64,000 nt of DNA from Bryoerythrophyllum caledonicum (taxonomy: Eukaryota; Streptophyta; Bryopsida; Pottiales; Pottiaceae): positions 19,898,637-19,962,636 of the forward strand of contig OZ020515.1 in assembly GCA_963971425.1 (NCBI GenBank), read 5' to 3'. The notes beneath the pieces were generated by a model. It saw only the letters and a list, made by a program, of their open reading frames with translations. It searched no databases and was not told the DNA's origin. Each line of letters opens with the position of its first letter. The first letter of the stretch is position 1. A program made the translations under genes and the position numbers. Below are positions 20,149 to 31,991 of this stretch, piece by piece.

Positions 20149-21907
20149 GATGTGAATACTTGCCAACACGTACTACGACAATTAGATACCCCAACACCTC
20201 CCAATATTTCTCCATATTTACAAATTACCCAAATACCCAACAAATATATATAGCCTTGGTTGTTTATATTTCCACAGATGATCTTTCATCAAGAAAATCT
20301 CAAATAGTTGAAACCATCAAAACCACAATATTAGAACAAACAAACATACATCCAAATCATACATACTTGTTGTATGTTGGTTTAATAATTGTATTTCATT
20401 AATTAGTTGACGAATCAACAACCAAACTTTTCTACTATCAATAGATAATCTTCAACGGAAAGCCTTCAAAGACAACCTACAACTCACTTACATCCACAAC
20501 AAACACTCAAATTTTTAGACATGGTGGCAATAACTATACAACAACTAACTTTACAAATGACTTCTACATTCACTCATGGAGCTCCACATCTTTATATCCA
20601 CTACACAAACTAAATGTGAACCTTAAGTCAGATCATTCCATCCAACTTCACACCAATACAAGAATTATCAGTCCTATTCTTACTAAATTTGACTTTTTTT
20701 TGGAAGAAAACTCTGCTCGATTGGACATCCTAACGAACATAATTGAAAACAATGAACATTTAACATGACCAACAAATGTGAAAACAATAGCATATGTCTT
20801 GTATCAAAATCAAAATATGAAGTCCGGTCTCCAAGGGAGGTGGACATGAATAAAGTCTTTGTTTGTTCATTACTAAGTCTACCGGTATGTCAATAGAACA
20901 TAGGTTAGTAGTATGAACTACTTCTCCTCCTTGAGGGTAGACACTATTGAAAATGGAATCGACAAACCAATAGCATAATATGACTTGTATTTGTTTGAAT
21001 GATGGGGGGTTTTAGTTGTTTCTTTAAAGGTGTTTGTGAAGTATTAGGGAAAATTTAGGGGCAGGTTGTTTTGAAGAGGATAATGAGGTAATTACTTATT
21101 TATGCGTGTTTTTACGTATGACATTTCTACATTTTGTATTACAAGTTTTTGTGATAGAGGTTGGTTATTTTCCAACTTTTTCTTGTAAAGGAAATATTTG
21201 ACATGACATGTTGTATTCCTATAGTGTTGATGTTATTTACAATAATTGTTTCTACTAGAGGAAGTCAAAAATTTTAAGTTATCTTTTATCTGGTTCATAG
21301 AAGGGATATGGGTTGCAACTCAAGTCTAGGCCATTACAATAAGAGAGTCAATTTTCCATCCCCGTGCAATAATTGCATTGATGAATGGTTGCATTAATTT
21401 TTTATTAAATTTTAATGAATTGTATTGGGTAAAGAGTTATTTTTACTATACTTTTATTTTACAAAGTCTATTGTGAAGTTGGAATTCTTATTTTCTCATG
21501 GGGGTTATTATATAAGAAGCCACAAATGCAAAAAATATTTGGTTTGAATTTTGCATCACAGTGTCATCTTTGGATGCCACATGTAGAAGAGAGTAGCCAA
21601 GGTGGTATTGTGCTTTTTTGTAGATTGTTGTTAAAGGTACCATCATGTACGAGAATAAAACATCAAGATTTATTGGATGATGTAATCAATTTTCTAATTT
21701 TCCAAATTGCTTTGTTGTGTCTCTTAAATATGAACATCATTTTAATACATCTTATCTTTCATATTTTTTACATCTGACATTGAAAAACTTCAAATTAGTT
21801 TACAATGATTTTTATTGTTTACAAACATAATATTAGCACAAAGTATATTCAAAGGAAATGAATGTACACAAAAATACATGAAGATATTATAATGCAATAG
21901 AAAAATC
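20149..21907. other. Very AT-rich intergenic DNA
   Basis: No supported gene. The frames at 20160-20402 and 21526-21777 plus are short and low in complexity. This is the 3' side of the minus-strand gene ending at 21908. Confidence 0.4.
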
Positions 21908-24900
21908 TTACTGTCGTTGAAGTTCATTCCGAAAGAATTCATTATCAATACATAGTTGATTGATAGCAGCCCAACACAACTGTAAATCCAATTAAATGTG
22001 AACCTTAGTTGGATTTACACATGATCTAATATTCTAAAATAATGAATCAACTAAAATTAGATATAACCCTTTTTGTATGAGTTATTTTTAAATTGATTTG
22101 TCATACTTCAAGTTCCATTTTATGTTCTTGACATTGTTTTTCAATTGCCTCAATCTTTAGCTGCCAATCAAAAGGTTCAACTATTGATTCTAAAATAAAT
22201 GTTTAAAATAATGAATCAAAATTTTATTGTACAACATGTTGCAAATTCTTACATTAGATTTTTGATTGTCAGTTGACATGGAAAAATATGTTTCTTCCAA
22301 ATTCTTTAAACTTTGTTGAAGGCTTGTAGCATCTTTGATATAGTCTATGCTTTGGATTGTTCATACATATTTCAGAACAAAAACCAACTATAAAACATCA
22401 TTACAAGCATAGAATGTTTTTTTTTACTATTTAAAGATCAACATATCTATGAAAACGAACCTAGAAGTTTTTTGAGATGAGTTGATTTGTTGTTTATTAT
22501 TATCACATTGAAGTACTATATTTAATTGATTTTTTATAGTTTGTAACACTGCATCGGTCCTACAAGATTTAGATAAAGAAGATATTGATTATCAAAGACC
22601 ATAAAACCTAATACTATATTTTTATCTTTTCATTGTTGGTTTTTCATCTTTACAATGAAATCCACCAAAACAAATTAAATTTAAATATATATAAATATTA
22701 TGATAGAATTATTCATGTTATAAAGCATTTAGCATTAAAAATGACTACTATATTTTGTTAAATATAACTTAAAGGTTATGATGTTCAAATATAACATATG
22801 ATTGGATATTTGAATACATGCTCATTTCTATTGTTAGATATAGTCCCTTAAATGCTATGTAATGTTTTAGAAGGTATGGTATTATACTTTGTATTTTGGA
22901 CTTTTCTTTTTAGATTTATCGGCTGCACACCTTGCGAAACGTTGTTGAAATTTTGAAATTATTTGGTTTTGAGTTAAGGCAATTATATTTTTGTTTGAAT
23001 TTACTCTGCATCTTTGCTGTTAATAATAAAAGTACAAAGATAATAAAAGATAAGTCTCACTATAAAAATCTATAAATTTGAAATATGTAAATGTTCTTAT
23101 CATTTTTAAATTATATATGAGATTTACTACATAAATTGTTATAAATGTATATAATACATGTATAAATAAAATATATGAATGGGAGTCAATATAGTTTATA
23201 GGGTTTCCATTTTTACACATAAAATGGACATGAAATTGATATCTTAAAGAACATATTCTTCAAGTTCAATCATTATTTTGTCCCTTTCGTTTTATTTTTT
23301 AAATACAAAAAAGAAATGTAACATCTCTTATGTTTATTTTGCTTACCTTTTGATTTCCTTCAAAGTAAAAATAAAATTGTATTCACTACTATGATAAGGT
23401 TTTTGTCCATGATTTTAAAAATAAATTAAAAATATAATATCCAACTTGTTTCATTTCTAAATTAATATATATATAATTATCGCTACCCATGTTTTGGCAA
23501 GAAATCTTATAACATTACGGCATTCAAACATGTTTTTATATGATTTCTAACATGATAAACATTTGTGTTAATTAATAGTGAGATTTGACCTAAAATCAAG
23601 TTAAACAAAAAAATACTACAAACGATATTTGGCATTGTCAATGATTGTTCATTGTTTTTGTGAAATGCAAAATTGACTGTTGCTATAAGTTAACTTTTAT
23701 TATATTGAAATTTCATCAATAAAATATCATTAATTTTACCTGCCGTTGAGATCTTTTGAAGCATTTTATGTGCCTCAAGATTTTCCTTTCAATTAATCCA
23801 ATAGATTCTTTGATAGCTTTTACTTCAATCTGGGATGTTGTTGAGGTGTGATTTGTAAGGTTTGCAAATTTGGATAGCAACAATGGAATGTCACTCATAG
23901 TTTGATTTGCAATAGGTGTTGAATAAGATTGAGGAACATATGTAGCCCTTGAACTTCCCCTTTCAATCCAGCTATTTTCCATGCCAAGATTAGTCTCTCT
24001 ATTTAATTTTTTTGATTTTTCTAAATTTGAATTCGACAATGTCATAGCATCTGACATTTGACTTAGATCCAAGTTGAATTTGGTAATTGTTGGACAAGAA
24101 CCAGAAGAAAATCTTGATCCTACAACTGTTGGAAGTATCCTCACAATGTTTTTTACTTCTTTAGATGTATTGATAACATTTGGAATTGGATAAATCTTGT
24201 CTGATGGCTTCAAGCTCGAATCATTACCTTCTAACATGGATGCCATCATTGCATTAGAAATTTTCCTTTTTGTTAAAGATTGATCAAGATTTTGTAAAAT
24301 TTCATCAAGGCTTTTTAGTTTATTTATAAGCCTTTGCGTAGATTCATCATCTACTTGGCATTCTTTAGAGAAATCCACTAATTTAGAATCTTTTGTAATT
24401 TCCAATGGACATTCCTTTTTTACAAAAGGTTTTTTCTTTGTAGTTCTTCTCTTGACAAATTCTTGAAGGCTCCAAAAAGAAAGAGTATATGGTAGATTTG
24501 AAACGGATGGTGAATTTGAACATGTACTAAATGGTCCACTATAATTTATAATTTTTTTGGGAGAAAAATACTTTTCATGTGATGAAATTGGATGTTTATA
24601 TTCAAGTGGAATGAAATTGTCATTAATGGCTACTTGAGTTTGATTTGTCATTCTATCATTGTTGGAAACATTTGCAGAATACCTTGATTTTGTTCTTGAT
24701 GAAGTATACGATTTAGTCATAGGAGATTCGGAGCGCAAATTCTCTAACTTTTTATAAGTATTTTGTATATCTTCCAATGTTGGATGGGATTCTATGATGG
24801 ATGTTGAATTTTCTGAAGATGAAATTGCATCAAACAAATTGTTTGATTGAATTTCCATAGTATTCATCTCATCAACAGCCCTTGTAAATTTTTCTTTTGC

Positions 24901-25050
24901 ATGTGTGCAACTTTTGCAAGCTATTTTCTTTCTCCTAGACTTTGATTCTTCTTCTTTACAAGTAGTGTATGAGCAACTGCCACATCTAAAGCAAAAACCA
25001 AGTCTATGCATTAGAGTTAAGTTGGTATTATAGCCTTTTAAGTTCCACAT
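21908..25050 (-). CDS. Unrecognised six-exon gene: N-terminal cysteine cluster, C-terminal coiled coil
   Basis: I recognise no family. Exons: 25050-23740, 23016-22931, 22559-22461, 22349-22253, 22160-22107 and 21979-21908. All introns are GT-AG (723, 371, 111, 92 and 127 bp) and every junction keeps the frame: the phases are 0, 2, 2-to-1 completion, 0 and 0. The predicted protein is about 572 aa and ends NELQRQ-stop. Near the N-terminus are six cysteines in the pattern C20-x2-C-x2-C-x4-C31-x13-C45-x2-C48, separated by a basic run (SRRKK), which could bind a metal. The middle is Ser/Lys/Asn-rich and looks disordered. The small exons are Gln/Glu/Lys-rich and helical, for example SLQQSLKNLEETYF and IEAIEKQCQEHKMELE, as in a coiled coil. 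The start is uncertain: ATG 25050 has an in-frame stop 15 nt upstream, and a good acceptor (TTTTGCTTTAG) at 24986 would instead make this an internal exon that still keeps C23 to C48. It could be a transposon-derived gene. Confidence 0.62.
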
Positions 25051-26303
25051 TTGCAATATACATCAATTCATTCATCTTTGATAGTCTTTAAACTTCAAAC
25101 CTATCCTTACATTCAAAATTATATACAATAATAAAAATGTTCGCATCAATATAAGATATTGTCCAATGATTTTGAAAATATATGTGTTGATTCAAGTAAT
25201 CAACAATGAATTATCTTTTGCTATCATAGCTGAAATATTTTTGGTAACATGAACTCCAATTATAATTTATAAGTAATATATACACAAATTTTGTAATCAT
25301 GGAAGATAATAATCATGTCTTTGTTAAGTAAGCCTCTGGACTAATGATTCTTCATAATTAAATAACATTATATTATCGTTTGCTATCTTTAATATACGAA
25401 TAACTAAACCAAGTCTTAAACCTAAAATGAAAAATCTATGAAATCTTATGAATTCAAAGGATGTAAAACAAAAGGAATTACTATATTTTATCATATGAAT
25501 TTCTATTTTAAATCTTGTTTTGTTTGAAAAAGTTTTGATATCAAAATCCATTAAACAATCAATTATGTGTAAATCAATCATTATTTTATACATGGATGAC
25601 ATATAGTAATTCTAGAATGAATTTTCAATATCATCTTAGTTAAAAAATAAATAAATTTGAATTGATTGCATTATATGATAGATAACAACAAAGATAAATC
25701 TACGTTGAGCCACGTGTCTTTTTTAAAATCAAATTTATATAAAAATAACATTCTCTAACACAATGTATGCTTCCAAATTACATTTTACTTTGTAAACAAT
25801 ATCAAACAATTCAAAATTTTTAAATACCATATAATTGTAGATGTCATTGGTGCAACGACAATAAATCCAACGATAAATAAAGGGATGAAAAAATGAATGA
25901 TTCTAATACAACAAGACTCACGTAACTTTCATATAATTGAAGTGAGCCAACCTCGCTGTGCTACCAGTGACATTATTCAGTGCTCGTCCTGCCCTGTGAA
26001 AGAACACCTCATTACAGGAAAGGTCCAATGGTCGTCAAGAGACAACTATTCTTCACAACCTTCAAGTATACAACTATTTGATCCCAAAGGTTGTACTCCA
26101 CCATTCACCAATAAATCAACCTTTCATTGAACCCCCAATCCATCTTACCAACAATAATCTCAAACAACTCTAAAAAAATAACCATTATTGAAGCAAAAGC
26201 TTCTACCAACAACATGTCGTGTCTCATTTCCCACCTCTAGAACGCAACCAACCCACCGGCTCAACCCTCCAAGGATCAAGTATTCCAAAACATTGTCACT
26301 TTC
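25051..26303. other. AT-rich intergenic DNA upstream of the unrecognised gene
   Basis: No supported gene. If the gene at 21908-25050 has further 5' exons they would lie here. I found no exon with matching phase and convincing splice sites. Confidence 0.35.
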
Positions 26304-26646
26304 ACTCCAATTATTTTTCACTCCGTACGCTCAAATTTTACAAAGCTTTCACCACATTATCTCATCTAAGTTTAGCAGAAGATCCTACGGTTACATTCTC
26401 GTCGAGTTCATCCCGGCGGTTTTTAATCAATGGAGTTGGGATTCCTCTAAAATTGCCTCGGTGTTTTAGGGGTTTACCCCTAAATGACCACAACCAATTT
26501 TAGAGGAATCCCTACTCCATCAATTAAAAACTGCGAGGATGAACTCGACGAGAAGGTAACGGTAGGATCTTCTGCTAAACTTAGATGAGATGATGTGGTG
26601 AAAGCTTTGGGAAATTTGAGCGTACGGAGAGAAAGAGAATTGGAGT
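26304..26646. mobile_element. Family B foldback MITE (343 bp)
   Basis: The arms at about 26304-26464 and 26485-26646 are close reverse complements. They share CTCCGTACGCTCAAATTT, AAGCTTTCACCACAT, AGTTTAGCAGAAGATCCTAC, CTCGTCGAGTTCATCC and GGGATTCCTCTAAAATTG. They meet in the 20-bp palindromic TTTAGGGGTTTACCCCTAAA at 26465-26484. The sequence differs from family A but the architecture is the same. It lies about 0.65 kb upstream of the C3H start codon. Confidence 0.8.
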
Positions 26647-26659
26647 GGAAGGGAGGGGG

Positions 26660-27293
26660 GTAAACATAGGCGAACTCCCACCTCCTAGAACAATGAATGA
26701 TTGAGCCAAGAGGCCGGGAAGGTACCAAGCGAGGAAGAGGGGGGTCGGAGGGCGGGTCGCAGCGCCATCCCAACATAGCGACGGAAGATGCGAAGCGGAG
26801 CGAGGGCGTCGAAGGAGGCTTGACAGCGGTGGTGAGTGGTCGCGGATCGCTGCTCCCGATAAGCCTGCCCGGGCAGGGCCGCGCGCTGCCCGCCCCCACC
26901 AGTCGCCAGGCCTTTATGGCGCCCGGGCCGGGCAGGCTGCCCGGGGGGGGAACAAAGGGGGGCGCGCGAGGAGCACTAAGGCCCAGCGCGAGCTCACACT
27001 GACGAAGAGCTTGCTCTGCTCGGCTCACGCTTGCGAGAGGGAGCGGCTGCGACAGCCCGCGGATCGCGTCGTGAGGCGGAGTGTGCGGGAGATTCGAGCG
27101 CTGCGGCGCTGCGAGTGGCGGAGTTTTGTGGGGGTGGAGGATGGGGGCGGGGATTGGGGAGTGAGGGGGATGAGGAGGGGTTGACGAGACGGAGAAGAGG
27201 TGAGTTGAGTTGCGGTGGGGTGTGGATGGGTGTGTGGTGAGGGCCGCGGGGCTGACTGCAATGTGGGCGGGGGCAGATCTGCGCGCGGGCGAG
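26660..27293 (+). promoter_or_regulatory. GC-rich 5' region of the C3H gene
   Basis: A sharp GC-rich, CpG-rich island between AT-rich DNA and the start codon. It includes two palindromic clusters, CCTGCCCGGGCAGG near 26867 and CCGGGCAGGCTGCCCGG near 26930. It probably contains the promoter and 5' UTR. Long minus-strand frames across it arise from composition. Confidence 0.5.
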
Positions 27294-30200
27294 ATGGATT
27301 CGTATGAGGCGACGCGGATTGTGTACGGGCGGGTGCAAGCGCTGGAGCCGGAGTCGGGGAGCAAGATCATGCTGCATCTGCTGCTGCAGGAGCACGGGGA
27401 GCGGGAGATGATGCGGCTGGCGCTCGGGTCGAATGTGCTGATGCAGTCGGTGGTGAAGAAGGCGAAGAAGGAGCTGGGGCTGGACGCGCTCCCGGCGCCG
27501 CCGCCGCTGCCGCAGCAGCAGCAGCGGCCTGCGCCGCTGTACATTCCGGATCACGAGTTCGGGAGCGGGTTCTCCTCGTCCAATGTGCAGCTGGCCGCGC
27601 TCCAGCAGCAGCACTTCCTACAGGAGCAGCAGCAGCAGCTGCCGCTCCACGACCACATGTCGCTACTCGCCGATGCGGGTGGGGAGTTCTACTACCCGGA
27701 GGCGTACGCGTTTTTGAACAGTGGCAAGGAGCTCCTGCATTCCCGATCTAGTAGCAGCAGCCGCGCGTCGCCCATCGTGGAGAGCTCTTCCTCCCCGCCT
27801 GATCTCGGCCCCACGCTAGCGTGGAAACCGTGCCTCTACTTCGCGCGCGGCTACTGCAAGCACGGCAGCAGCTGCCGGTTCCTCCACGGGCCCATGCGGG
27901 AGAGCTCGGGCTCCCCCGCGTCCAGCAATGGCAACCACCGCTTGAACGACGACATGGCGCCGGGGTCGCTGGAGCGCCTCGAGCTCGAGCTCCAGGAGCT
28001 TCTGCGCGGCCGCCGCGCCCCCGTCTCCATCGCCTCTCTCCCGCAGCTCTACTACGAACGCTTCGGCAAAACTCTCCAGGCCGAAGGCTACCTCACTGAG
28101 TCCCAGCGCCACGGAAAAGCCGGCTACAGTCTCACCAAGCTCCTGGCGCGCCTGAAAAACACCGTCACCCTTATCGATAGGTACGCGCCCATCTCTCGGC
28201 TAACACACACACACACACACCCACACACACACACACACACACTCTGCAGGCTTCCTTTCTGCAAGTGCTGATGAATTGCACAGGTGATGCATCATGAGGT
28301 AGGCGAACAATGCCATTCATCTGATTGATGCAGGATTAGCATTTATATCATGTTGCTTGTAGGCTTCGACTAGTGAGAGTCAATCTACACACGCAATGGT
28401 AGTAGGAGCGGTGAGGGGGGGGGGGTGGCCTACCACTTGATAGATCCGAGAGGTGGGAAGGAAGGGCAAGAGACAGACAGCAGAAAGAGAGGGTACCCTT
28501 CTTACAGTGGGTGTGGGCAGTGGTTTACTCAGACACAAGCACACTGCTGGGTGTTTGAACAGGCCTCATGGTCAACATGCAGTTGTGCTTGCGGAGGATG
28601 CGCATCGCTTCACTGCGTACCGCTCTGACCACCGCGGCGAGGACTTGAGTGGCATCAACCCGTCGTCCCGCCAGATCTACCTCACCTTCCCTGCCGAGTC
28701 TACCTTCACCGAAGAGGATGTCACTTCCCATTTCAGGTACTTCCCACTTCTAGCTCAAGATTCTCACCTCTCCACACAGGATTTACCTCTTCTCACAAGT
28801 TGGCTACCTGTTTTTTCAAATCTACCTCAACATATCCGTGTTTCTTTCAGTTCTAGCTCGCACTTGTTCTTATGAGATGGGTGGATGGATGTGTGTGTAC
28901 GCAGGGCATATGGTCCAGTCCAAGACGTTCGGATCCCTTACCAGCAGAAGCGGATGTTTGGTTTTGTGACTTTTGTATATTCAGAAACTGTTAAGGCAAT
29001 TTTGTCCGAAGGGAATCCGCATTACATATGTGGAGCGCGTGTGCTGGTCAAGCCCTACAGAGAGAAAGGCAAACATGGTGACAGGTAATAATGCAAGCTC
29101 ATCTTTCTTGAGGAGAGTGATTCGCTGGTTGGGAGGATACTGACTCTGTTCTCGTCGTCTTGTAGCAGAAAATATTCTGAGAGGGCAGATCATGTCCGAT
29201 TTGTACAGAACCGCAGTATTGATGGCAAGGATTTTGATTACCATGCAGGTGAGTCATTGTTGGTTCAGAAATTTATATTTTGACATGTTTTAGCTTGTAT
29301 ACTGCGCCATTTGAAGTTGGCGGGTTGACTGACCTCTCTTTGTGCAGTTTCTAAATTTTACGAAGAGGAAGAGGCTTTCACCCGCCGATTGGAAGAGGAA
29401 GAGGCGGCGCTGGAACAAGAGCGACGGCGCCTAGCCGAGCTTCATCTCGTTGACGCTCAGCGCCGTCGTGTCGAGGCCGACGCCACAATGGCCGTGGTGG
29501 CTGCACAGAACCGCGCTCTTGCAAACACTGCGTTTACCACTGATGATTTGGGGCTGTCCGATGAAGGTAAACGCGCCTGCAGATCAAAGCTTTTGAAAGG
29601 GAAATCATCTGGGTGCTCATTTTAACATCATGCTTTTGAGTGATCGGCAGGTCTGTCTCAGTTTCACCCGAGCAATTCGTTCGGTTATCTACTCGACGTC
29701 CTGGATGGCGTCGAACAGACTGACGAGATTGAACCCGCTCCTGATCAAGGCTTTTTTGGCAACAAGCAGAAAAGGTGGGATTCCCATTTCTTCAGACGCA
29801 TGCAATAGGATCAATGATCTACCCACTAATACCAACACTTTCTTTGCTGTTATCTTCTTGCAGCAGTGGTAACAACAACCTATCAGATGGTCGCAACGGC
29901 CACAATCTTCCAGATAGCCCATTCACGAGCCCCTTGGGAATGAGCAAGCAAAAATTTTCACTGCCCGAGAAGTTAAATAACTTGAGTTTGCAAGGCTCAC
30001 AGGTGAGTCGCAGCAATTTCCCTCAGTATCCATGAACACGTATTACCGTAGTCCTTAAACCAGAAGGTCGCAGTACTCTACATGTATGGTGTTGTACTCG
30101 AACATGATAAGATTCAGATATTGGAATGACCTCCAAATGAAAGATGTTAGGTGACGAATCTTCAATCCAAAGGTGTAAGTCTTGCGAAACGTAAATACAT

Positions 30201-30346
30201 TTCCTATATTCCAGAGTAAAATACGTGCCTGTTCATACAGTTTCCGACTGATGTTTAACAATCATCTGTGTTTCTCATTGCAGAACACACAGGAGACACT
30301 GTTCAGTTGGAATGCAGCCACTCTTTTTGCGTCCAGTGCGTTTTAA
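27294..30346 (+). CDS. CCCH zinc finger / LOTUS (OST-HTH) / RRM protein
   Basis: RNA-binding protein of the plant C3H subfamily that includes Arabidopsis C3H22, C3H46 and C3H53. Eight exons: 27294-28180, 28563-28736, 28905-29084, 29166-29248, 29348-29566, 29651-29774, 29864-30002 and 30284-30346. All introns are GT-AG and all phases agree. The product is about 622 aa. I chose the ATG at 27294 because [20 protein letters not shown] matches the usual family start. Domains: N-terminal helical region with Gln runs (about 1-120); CCCH finger C180-x7-C188-x5-C194-x3-H198; LOTUS/OST-HTH-like segment (about 224-294); RRM (about 332-408, with RQIYLTF and MFGFVTF as RNP2 and RNP1); acidic-basic coiled coil (about 443-490); Ser/Asn-rich tail ending LFASSAF. 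The fourth and seventh exons have tandem NAGNAG acceptors. The seventh intron holds a family A MITE. The likely role is post-transcriptional control of mRNA. Confidence 0.88.
28201..28242. repeat. (CA)n microsatellite in C3H intron 1
   Basis: About 20 CA repeats with one interruption, just after the exon 1 donor site. Confidence 0.95.
29163..29168 (+). promoter_or_regulatory. Tandem NAGNAG splice acceptor (exon 4 of C3H)
   Basis: The intron ends TAGCAG. Using the first AG gives an extra serine (reading SRKYS); using the second gives RKYS. Both keep the frame. Confidence 0.7.
29861..29866 (+). promoter_or_regulatory. Tandem NAGNAG splice acceptor (exon 7 of C3H)
   Basis: The intron ends CAGCAG. 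The first AG gives SSGNNN and the second gives SGNNN, again differing by one serine and keeping the frame. Confidence 0.7.
30053..30258. mobile_element. Family A TTAA-type MITE, single unit, in C3H intron 7
   Basis: A unit of about 206 bp running from CCTTAAACCAGAAGG to TGATGTTTAA. In between it shares TCTACATGTATGGTGTTGTA, AACATGATAAGATTCAG, GACCTCCAAATGAAAGATG, CTTCAATCCAAAGGTGTAAG and AGTAAAATACGTGCC with the dimer copies. It has no partner arm, so the unit can exist alone. Confidence 0.85.
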
Positions 30347-31901
30347 AGGTGAGTGTTGCCGTACTACCAATGTATGTTTGTGTGTACACACCCGGAGATG
30401 GTTCTAACCATGTGTGTGGTGCAGGTCATGCAGGTGGGCCGTGTTGATAGTGACCTTACAGCCAGAAAGAAAGCAGCAGCAGCAGCGGTGATGAACCGAC
30501 AACAGTGCATCAGGCAAGCATATATACCTTATTTATATGTTCAAATATTTAAACACAACCGGGCAGAGCCCCGGCAGACCTAGTCACGCATCTGCAGCTG
30601 CTCCAGAAGGGGTGCAGAAGCAGGTGCGTGGTGGGGCTGCCAGATACTAGTTACCACAACCTTCTTGTATGATGTGCCGTGAAGAAGAAGAAGAAGAGAC
30701 CAGGGTGGGAGCCCTACAACAGATGTAATTCAACATTAGTTTAGAAGACTTTTGGGTGAAGAAAAAGCTGTTTATGTTATTTCCTCATAGGCAGATCAAA
30801 AATAGTCGGCGTTGCAGTACATAAAAGAAGGCGAAGAGCACCCTACAGATGATAAATTCACCTCACTTGAATGATAGTGTTGGCAACCTACCTGCACAGT
30901 ATTTATTAGTAGTAGTAGCAGCAACCCACCTCTACATTTAGTACCTTCTGACCCTAACCTTAACCCTATCCTCACCCCATTTTTGGATGTCCTATACCCC
31001 TTTTGACACTCATTCCTTATCAGCTCTGTGGGTATTGTATCTTCCCGCCACCCTAATGGCAGCATAATTGATGCTGTATTCATTTTCAAGGATTATTTGA
31101 TCAAGGTATTTAGCAAGCTGAGGAAACGAAGTGTGAAATTTATTATTCTTACCGTATATATATTATTTCCTACCTTTCGTCTTTCTGTGTGAGTGAGGCT
31201 GGAGTTTTCTTAAAAATTTTACTTGGTTGTGGAGATATTTTAGTCGTGGTCTGTCTGTTGGTTGTGAGGATGTGAGGATTCTCTACACTCCCGAATGCCT
31301 TTTCTTTGGTCAATCATTGGATGAGGACAAAATTGCTTACGGTGATGAATTGAGATGCATTGAAAATTGAGATACCCTTCCCTGACACTTGGAACATGTG
31401 ATGTTGCTTAACTGGCACTCACAGCATCTAAATTTATCTTGCAAATTTTTTTACTGCTTGGGGTTGTTTTTAGGGATGAATTGGTTAGAAGTTTTGGTTT
31501 GGGGAAATTACCTTGCTCTTCAATTTATTTGAGTATACCGTAGTAAAGATATTCGGCATCCACAACATTCTTTGAACACAAAATAGTCTAAATAAAAATA
31601 TAGGTATTTGATGATCCAAAATTCATAAAATCTTGATTTAAAGTTTTGTGATAAGTGTTAGTGTCATGTTGAAGAGAAAAATGAAAAAGGGAAGGTGCAA
31701 AACCTCAATTATTATATGTACCAAATGTGGAATAATGGAAGTTTCTTTTGACATGATGCCTAGGAGGGGTCTGTCATAGGTTGCAAAGAATAAGTCATGT
31801 GTTTCAAAAAGAAAGAAATAATAAAATAAATCAACTCCAACCTAGACATTGACAGTTTTGAAGGAGAATTTACAAGAGCTCAAGCTCAGTTGAACACCTT
31901 C
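30347..31901. other. 3' region of C3H and following intergenic DNA
   Basis: The first few hundred bases are probably 3' UTR. AAAG|GTGAGT just after the stop codon and GTGCAG|GTCATG near 30420 could mark a UTR intron. A GTGAAGAAGAAGAAGAAGAG run lies near 30680. Beyond about 31100 the DNA is AT-rich with no supported gene. Confidence 0.35.
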
Positions 31902-31991
31902 AAGGACGATGGCCAAATGTGGTCCTCATCTCTCATAGATTATGCTCATTTAATCTACAACATGTAAGGATCACATTTGGCCATCGTCCTT
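31902..31991. repeat. 90-bp hairpin with 25-bp arms
   Basis: The arms at 31902-31926 and 31967-31991 are reverse complements apart from one position, which would be a G-U pair in RNA. The spacer is 40 bp. The right arm abuts the TTAA end of the family C element that follows. Size and pairing would suit a small-RNA precursor or a very short foldback transposon. Confidence 0.75.

Noticed and set aside
26480-27544. A 354-aa minus-strand open frame upstream of and overlapping C3H
   Set aside because: It runs through a MITE arm, a GC-rich promoter and the first coding bases of C3H on the opposite strand. Its composition is low complexity and it has no motif. GC-rich DNA lacks stop codons by chance.
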